From assembly GCA_003215795.1 (NCBI GenBank), contig QCJV01000004.1:1-64000 (forward strand): a DNA stretch of 64,000 bases, read 5' to 3'. This stretch comes from Prochlorococcus sp. AG-409-F19. GTDB taxonomy: Bacteria > Cyanobacteriota > Cyanobacteriia > PCC-6307 > Cyanobiaceae. The notes under the pieces were generated by a model. It saw nothing but the letters and a program-made list of their open reading frames with translations, was not told the origin of the DNA and searched no databases. A program made the position numbers and the translations under genes. Below are positions 59,187-64,000 of this stretch, one piece after another (position 1 is the stretch's first letter; each line of letters opens with the position of its first letter).

Positions 59187-59390
59187 TCAATTTTGTATAA
59201 ATGCAAGCCTTGTTAACCATTCAAGTTCGCACTTCATTAGCCAGTAGTTAACTTCAGTCATAGTCTGTAATCTTAGCGATACTTGGTGGTTGGAATGGAG
59301 TTGGAATGAAACCTCATTCTTTCATCTCTTTTCTTTTCTCTATATAATTAGGATTTTAAAGGAATAAGAATTACTGGAAAGATGGGAATG
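59187..59390 (-). repeat. EVE-start repeat, copy F (type 1 leader, short mini-ORF)
   Basis: Mini-ORF 59187-59261 (24 aa) starts MTEVNYWLMKCE and ends at TGA. About 130 bp of leader is nearly identical to copy A, including the 11-bp tandem repeat (59289-59299 and 59300-59310) and ATCGCTAAGA. It marks the right border of the repeat-rich region, just before urtE. Confidence 0.8.
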
Positions 59391-59425
59391 GAGAAGTGAA
59401 TATCTCTTTCATCTACTATGCTGAT

Positions 59426-60133
59426 TTATACGCTTAGGAACTTGCTAATAACATCTTTACTCAGTTCACTTGTGGAGCCACTTGCGACAATTCCCCCACG
59501 TTGCATTGCGTAATACCTATCCGCTTGTCGGACAAAATGTAAATGTTGCTCAACAAGCAACACCCCTATACCAGTTTCATTAATAATACGTCTTACAGCT
59601 GTTTCAATACCTTGGATGATATTGGGTTGAATTCCTTCTGTTGGCTCATCAAGTAATAAAACTTTTGGGCGGCCTAGCAGTGCCCTCCCAATGGCTAATT
59701 GCTGTTGTTGTCCTCCGCTTAAATCCCCACCTTTTCGCAATAAAAAATCTTTTAGTATTGGAAACAATTCAAAAACGAATGGATCGATTCTTTTGTTTTT
59801 CTCAATTCCTCCTGGTAGTGCTTCCATCCCTAGAATTAGATTCTCTTCTACAGTTAAATAAGGAATAATTTCCCTACCTTGGGGAACATAAGCAATACCT
59901 GCACGTGCTCTTTTGTGCGGCCTATTTCGTATTATTGACTTCCCCTCAAAAAGGATCTCTCCTGTACGAGGTTTTAATAAGCCAATTAGAGACTTTAATA
60001 ATGTTGTTTTACCGACACCATTGCGACCAATAAGACATACCATTTCACCATACTTGATTGTTATGTCTACATTTCGTAGGATATGACTCTCACCATAGTA
60101 GGTATTTAAGTTAGAGATCTCAATTAAATTCAT
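59426..60133 (-). CDS. urtE: Urea ABC transporter ATPase UrtE
   Basis: 235 aa. Walker A GRNGVGKTTLLKS, signature LSGGQQQQLAIGRAL, Walker B VLLLDEPTEGIQP and a switch His in VEQHLHF are clear; it resembles LivF. It closes the leftward urtABCDE operon and overlaps urtD by 4 bp. Confidence 0.93.
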   Translation of the reverse strand: MNLIEISNLNTYYGESHILRNVDITIKYGEMVCLIGRNGVGKTTLLKSLIGLLKPRTGEILFEGKSIIRNRPHKRARAGIAYVPQGREIIPYLTVEENLILGMEALPGGIEKNKRIDPFVFELFPILKDFLLRKGGDLSGGQQQQLAIGRALLGRPKVLLLDEPTEGIQPNIIQGIETAVRRIINETGIGVLLVEQHLHFVRQADRYYAMQRGGIVASGSTSELSKDVISKFLSV

Positions 60134-60888
60134 GAAATACCCTCCTCTGGTTGCCCTAGGTAAACTTCAATTACACGAGGTTCTTTCTGAATAGTTTCCA
60201 TGTCACCTTCACATAGAACATGACCTTGATGCAGAACAGTTACAGTACTATCTAGTCGTCGAATAAAATCCATGTCATGGTCAATTACTAAAACAGTATT
60301 TTCACCTGCTAATGATTTCAGAAGATCTGCTGTTAAGTCAGTTTCTTCATCAGTTAAACCTGCGACTGGTTCGTCAACTAGTAATAAATCTGGTTTTTGA
60401 CCGACTAACATGGCAATCTCAAGCCATTGCTTTTGCCCATGAGATAATGATCCTGCCAAGACAGTTGACTTCGCTTGAAGATTAACAATACTCATCAATT
60501 TGTCGATTCGAGCATGCTCAGCTCTGTTAGTCGATTCTAGTAAGAGAGGAATAGGTTTTTTGGGCCATGCAACTGCTAATGCCAGGTTGTCAAAAACAGA
60601 TAACTTTTCGAATACTCTAGGGCTTTGAAACTTTCTGCCAATACCAAGCCTCGCGATACGATGCTCACGTTGTTTTAAAAGTGATTTGCCTTTAAAGTAG
60701 ACGTCACCTTCAATAGGTTTTACTTTCCCAGTAATGACATCCAAAAAGGTGGTTTTACCTGCTCCATTTGGGCCAATTACAGTTCTTAATTCCCCAGTTC
60801 TTAAAGATAAATTCAGGTCATCCAGTGCTTTGAATCCCCCAAATTTCACTGTAATCCCCTTTAATTCAAGAAGGAACTCTGTCATCAA
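60130..60888 (-). CDS. urtD: Urea ABC transporter ATPase UrtD
   Basis: 252 aa LivG-like ATPase. Walker A GPNGAGKTTFLDV, signature LSHGQKQWLEIAMLV (SHGQ instead of SGGQ, usual for UrtD) and Walker B LLLVDEPVAGLTDEE. Overlaps urtC by 4 bp and urtE by 4 bp. Confidence 0.94.
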   Translation of the reverse strand: MMTEFLLELKGITVKFGGFKALDDLNLSLRTGELRTVIGPNGAGKTTFLDVITGKVKPIEGDVYFKGKSLLKQREHRIARLGIGRKFQSPRVFEKLSVFDNLALAVAWPKKPIPLLLESTNRAEHARIDKLMSIVNLQAKSTVLAGSLSHGQKQWLEIAMLVGQKPDLLLVDEPVAGLTDEETDLTADLLKSLAGENTVLVIDHDMDFIRRLDSTVTVLHQGHVLCEGDMETIQKEPRVIEVYLGQPEEGIS

Positions 60889-62009
60889 TCTCTCTCCTGA
60901 TTATGATTCATTTCCAATTTTGGATACGTTGCCGAATACCTTGAGATGCCTAAACGAGAAAGTAGATTTCTAGGCCCACTCCCTTGAATCCATCCTAAAA
61001 CACCTTCTGGCAGTGCAGTGACAACCAGAATAAATAACCCACCTTGTATGAACATCCAACTTGCTGGAAGGGCTTCACTAATGAGACTTTTTGCATAATT
61101 AATTATTACTGCACCAAGAATTGCTCCTAGGAGAGTACCCCTTCCACCTACGGCCACCCAGATAACCATTTCAATGGAAAATGGCACTGTCATAAACTGT
61201 GGTGAAACTATTCCAGATTGAACAGTGTATAAAGCACCAGATATACCTGCTAAACCACCAGCTATAGCAAAGATAATGGTTTTAAATAATGTTGGATTGT
61301 AACCAGTAAACCTAACCCTAGGCTCATCATCACGGATACCGATTAATACATTCCCAAAGCGACCTCTGACAACCCATTTTGAAAAGGACCAGGCGGCAAT
61401 TACTAATAGGGCGGTGAGCCAGAACAACCATCGCTGAATAGATTCAGATCCAACCAATTGTCCAAAGATAAGTGTGACATCTGTTTTTAATCCATTTGTT
61501 CCATTGATTAATTTTTGTTGGCCATTAAAGAAATTAAAGAAAACTAAAAGTGCTGCTTGGGTAAGAATAGAAAAATAAACGCCTTTAATACGGTTTCGAA
61601 AAACCAGGAACCCCAGCAAGGCAGCTACAGCAGCAGGTATCAGCCATATAGCAACAACAGTAAAAAGAGAAGAATGAAAAGGTTCCCAAAAAAATGGAAG
61701 TTTTTTTATTCCATATAATCCAAAAAATTCTGGAATTCCGTTTGGAAAATCTCCAGAGCTATTTAGCTGTAAATACATTGCGGCACAATATCCCCCTAAT
61801 GCAAAGAAGATCCCTTGTCCAAGACTTAACAAACCTGTAAAACCCCAAATAAGGTCTACTCCAAGAGCAACAATCGCTAAAGATAAATAACGTCCTAATA
61901 AATTAAGTCTAAAAACTGGGAGTATTGTAGGCGCGGAAACAATAACGGCAATGATGACTATCCATAAAATCCATGATGGCCGTCCCTTTGAAGTATGAAA
62001 ATTATTCAT
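60885..62009 (-). CDS. urtC: Urea ABC transporter permease UrtC
   Basis: 374 aa membrane protein of the LivM family with about nine or ten helices. WGFTGLLSLGQGIFFALGGYCAAMYL near the N-terminus and FAIAGGLAGISGALYTVQSGIVSP are characteristic. It is 3 bp after urtB. Confidence 0.93.
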   Translation of the reverse strand: MNNFHTSKGRPSWILWIVIIAVIVSAPTILPVFRLNLLGRYLSLAIVALGVDLIWGFTGLLSLGQGIFFALGGYCAAMYLQLNSSGDFPNGIPEFFGLYGIKKLPFFWEPFHSSLFTVVAIWLIPAAVAALLGFLVFRNRIKGVYFSILTQAALLVFFNFFNGQQKLINGTNGLKTDVTLIFGQLVGSESIQRWLFWLTALLVIAAWSFSKWVVRGRFGNVLIGIRDDEPRVRFTGYNPTLFKTIIFAIAGGLAGISGALYTVQSGIVSPQFMTVPFSIEMVIWVAVGGRGTLLGAILGAVIINYAKSLISEALPASWMFIQGGLFILVVTALPEGVLGWIQGSGPRNLLSRLGISRYSATYPKLEMNHNQERD

Positions 62010-62012
62010 AAT

Positions 62013-63167
62013 TCAAGACTCCACCATACGACCTTTCTGGGGAAATAATCCTGCAGGTCGATATTGAAGAAAGGCGACTATTAAAGCAAAAATCATTACA
62101 CGAGCCATACTTGTTGTAGAGAAAAAATCAACTGTAGAAGCTAATGGCTGAGGCATACTTGGCCAAATAGTAAGCAGTCTTCCTGCTCCTATTAGGTCTG
62201 TCATCAATCCTATAGAAAAAGCAGCTATTACTGTTCCTAAAAGGTTTCCAACACCACCTAGAACTACAACCATAAAACATCCAACAATATAGTTCCCACC
62301 AACATTTGGCCCGACTGAACCTAGGAGGGAAACAGCTACTCCTGCAACGCCTGCAAGCCCTGAACCAATACCAAAAGTTAGAATATCTACGTTTTCTGTT
62401 GAAATCCCTAAGCATTCACTCATATCTCGATTTTGAGTTACGGCACGAATGCGCACTCCCCAAACACTCTTATTGAGAAAGAAACTAACAGCGACAACCG
62501 AAACAAGTGTGATAACTATAATAAGCAAACGAGTTTTTGGGAATGTCATTCCAAACAAATCAACTCCTCCTCTCATCCAGGCAGGAGCAGTAACGTCAAC
62601 ATTTCTTGCGCTTGCTCGACTTAGCTTGCTAACTAGTGATCCTAATAAACCTCCTGTTAAAACTCCTGCAATAGCAGAAGTACTCAAGGCACCTGCTTTA
62701 ATTAATTTCCCTTTACTTCCTTGGAATAAATGTTTTGGAACAAAAGTCCCAAAGATTAATGAAATAAAAACTGTCACGACACAACCAGTGGCATATGCCA
62801 AAGGGACACTCCTAACAAATTGCTGAAGTATAAGGCTTACTCCCCAAGTTGCTAGAAGTGTCTCAAGAGGACTCCCGTATAAGCGTCTGATCACAGTTTG
62901 TTCTAGAAGTATACCTACAACTCCACTAACAATAAAAGCAACTGCTATGGCAACAAGAATATAGATGTCGTAAAAAGGTTTTAGTATTGGCAACTTGAAA
63001 ATTAGTTGAATTACATAGGTTGAATAGGCTCCAACCATCATTAATTCGCCATGAGCAAGATTAATGACACCCATTAAACCAAAAACAATTGCAAGTCCAA
63101 GTGCTGCGACAAGCAGAACAGAACCTATTGCGACACTGTTAAAGAGACTTTCTAAAATTAATTCCAC
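62013..63167 (-). CDS. urtB: Urea ABC transporter permease UrtB
   Basis: 384 aa LivH-like permease. GLMGVINLAHGELMMVGAYSTYVIQ at the N-terminus and SGLAGVAGVAVSLLGSVGPNVGGNYIVGCFMVVVLGGVGNLLGT are diagnostic. A soluble insertion of about 50 residues around 150-205 follows the third helix. Confidence 0.94.
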   Translation of the reverse strand: MELILESLFNSVAIGSVLLVAALGLAIVFGLMGVINLAHGELMMVGAYSTYVIQLIFKLPILKPFYDIYILVAIAVAFIVSGVVGILLEQTVIRRLYGSPLETLLATWGVSLILQQFVRSVPLAYATGCVVTVFISLIFGTFVPKHLFQGSKGKLIKAGALSTSAIAGVLTGGLLGSLVSKLSRASARNVDVTAPAWMRGGVDLFGMTFPKTRLLIIVITLVSVVAVSFFLNKSVWGVRIRAVTQNRDMSECLGISTENVDILTFGIGSGLAGVAGVAVSLLGSVGPNVGGNYIVGCFMVVVLGGVGNLLGTVIAAFSIGLMTDLIGAGRLLTIWPSMPQPLASTVDFFSTTSMARVMIFALIVAFLQYRPAGLFPQKGRMVES

Positions 63168-63250
63168 TGTTCTTGAATATTAAAGCAATGAAAGAAGGAA
63201 GAGACTAATACTATCTCCTCCTTCCTAGTTGTCATAAACAACGAAAGTGA

Positions 63251-64000
63251 TCAAAGTTTATATCTTTCTCCTTTCCTTGGATTGGTCCAGTCACATGCAT
63301 ATCCCTTAGAACTTGGTTCAAATTGGTTCCATGCCTGAGGAAGAACAGGTCCATCAGTTTCTTCAAGGATTTTGAAATTACCATCTGAGGTGATTTCACC
63401 AATCCTTACAGTTTGAGATAAGTGATGATTTGGCATCACTTTTACAGGCCCTTGAGGTGCATCGAAAGTTACTCCTACCAAGGCTTCTCGTACTGCATTG
63501 TCCTCAAATGTACCAGCCTTTTCAACTGCTTTTTTCCAGAGATAAACCATGTTATAAGCTGACTCTTGAGGATCGGCTACTACACGATCACGACCCCATC
63601 TCTTTTGAAAGTTTTTAGCAAACTTTTTAGAAGCAGGAGTATTGATAGACATCATGTAGTTCCAAGCCCCATAATGGCCTTCAAGGAACTCAGGGCCGAT
63701 AGTGCTAATTTCTTCTTCTGCAATTGAATAACTCATAACGTAGTATCCGTTACTTGGTGTAATTCCTGCATCTTGAATTTGTTTGAAGAATGCAACGTTT
63801 TGGTCACCATTTAACGTATTAATAATGGTTCCACCATTAGGGAGTGCTCTTTTAATTTTAGAGATAATAGGTGCAACCTCTGTATTTCCAAGGGGTAGAT
63901 AATCTTCATAAACAACTTTCCCACCTAAAGACTTAACTTGTTCTTTCGTGATTGTGTTAGAGGTTCTTGGGAAAACATAATCTGACCCAACTAAAGCAAA
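63251..64000 (-). CDS. urtA: Urea ABC transporter substrate-binding protein UrtA, partial
   Basis: The open frame runs from the window edge to the stop at 63251, giving about 249 C-terminal residues: FALVGSDYVFPRTSN, LPLGNTEVAPIISKIKRALPNGGTIINTLNGDQNVAFF, then EGHYGAWNYMMS and RVVADPQESAYNMVYLWKKAVEKAG. Matches the periplasmic type I binding protein for urea. The signal sequence is outside the window. It heads the operon urtA-B-C-D-E. Confidence 0.93.
   Translation of the reverse strand, partial: FALVGSDYVFPRTSNTITKEQVKSLGGKVVYEDYLPLGNTEVAPIISKIKRALPNGGTIINTLNGDQNVAFFKQIQDAGITPSNGYYVMSYSIAEEEISTIGPEFLEGHYGAWNYMMSINTPASKKFAKNFQKRWGRDRVVADPQESAYNMVYLWKKAVEKAGTFEDNAVREALVGVTFDAPQGPVKVMPNHHLSQTVRIGEITSDGNFKILEETDGPVLPQAWNQFEPSSKGYACDWTNPRKGERYKL

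Noticed and set aside
44991-59390. CRISPR array or transposon interpretation of the dispersed repeats
   Set aside because: Copies are kilobases apart, diverged, in one orientation, with no spacer periodicity, terminal inverted repeats, target duplications or nearby transposase or Cas genes.

Overview
This is a 64 kb piece of a marine picocyanobacterial chromosome, almost certainly Prochlorococcus of a low-light-adapted lineage; the strain cannot be fixed from the window. The evidence is low GC, very tight gene packing, a cyanobacterial ATP synthase cluster with b and b' subunits, PSRP-3/Ycf65, P-II, Ccs1/CcdA, a high-light-inducible (Hli) protein, short cyanobacterial omega subunit, and many DUF families typical of picocyanobacteria (DUF1818, DUF2811, DUF3326, DUF3764).

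1-42 kb is core genome. It holds a complete late biotin operon read leftward (bioF, a BioK-type esterase, bioC, bioD, bioA), a Ski2-like helicase, purB-fumC, tlyA, glnB, queF, the system II cytochrome c maturation genes ccdA and ccs1, an FtsW/RodA protein, the main ATP synthase operon (atpI-B-E-F2-F-H-A-G), ald, nadE/nadD, a GTPase, a CBS transporter-like protein, pepP, PSRP-3, the detached atpD-atpC pair, groES-groEL, secG, gpmI, pyrR, a DnaK-like protein and rpoZ. Genes overlap by 4 bp in several operons and convergent genes nearly touch.

42-59.4 kb is an accessory island of small genes. It starts at an EVE-domain gene (42.2 kb) and an invasin-like outer-membrane beta-barrel with a secreted partner, then carries dozens of short, mostly membrane or unknown proteins, an alkyltransferase-like protein, an Hli protein, a ClpS homologue, a secreted zinc metallopeptidase, DUF1330/NTF2-like/DUF3764 proteins, and two diverged copies of a three-part cassette (CP12-tail micro-protein, OsmC, cupin-like protein). 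One cassette has a frameshifted OsmC gene; the other has OsmC fused to the cupin.

The most unusual feature of the island is a dispersed repeat. At least six copies, all on the minus strand between 45.0 and 59.4 kb, carry a conserved leader with an 11-bp tandem repeat, a start codon and a 17-33 codon ORF beginning like MTEPRYWLMKSE, which is the N-terminus of the EVE-domain protein encoded at the left edge of the island. Two of the copies also end alike (ILAKF). A hairpin/terminator-like element is duplicated at 46.1 and 57.4 kb, and a small membrane-protein gene plus the adjoining repeat is duplicated at 47.1 and 54.5 kb.

59.4-64 kb returns to a metabolic operon: urtE, urtD, urtC, urtB and the C-terminal part of urtA (urea ABC transporter), read leftward and cut by the window end.
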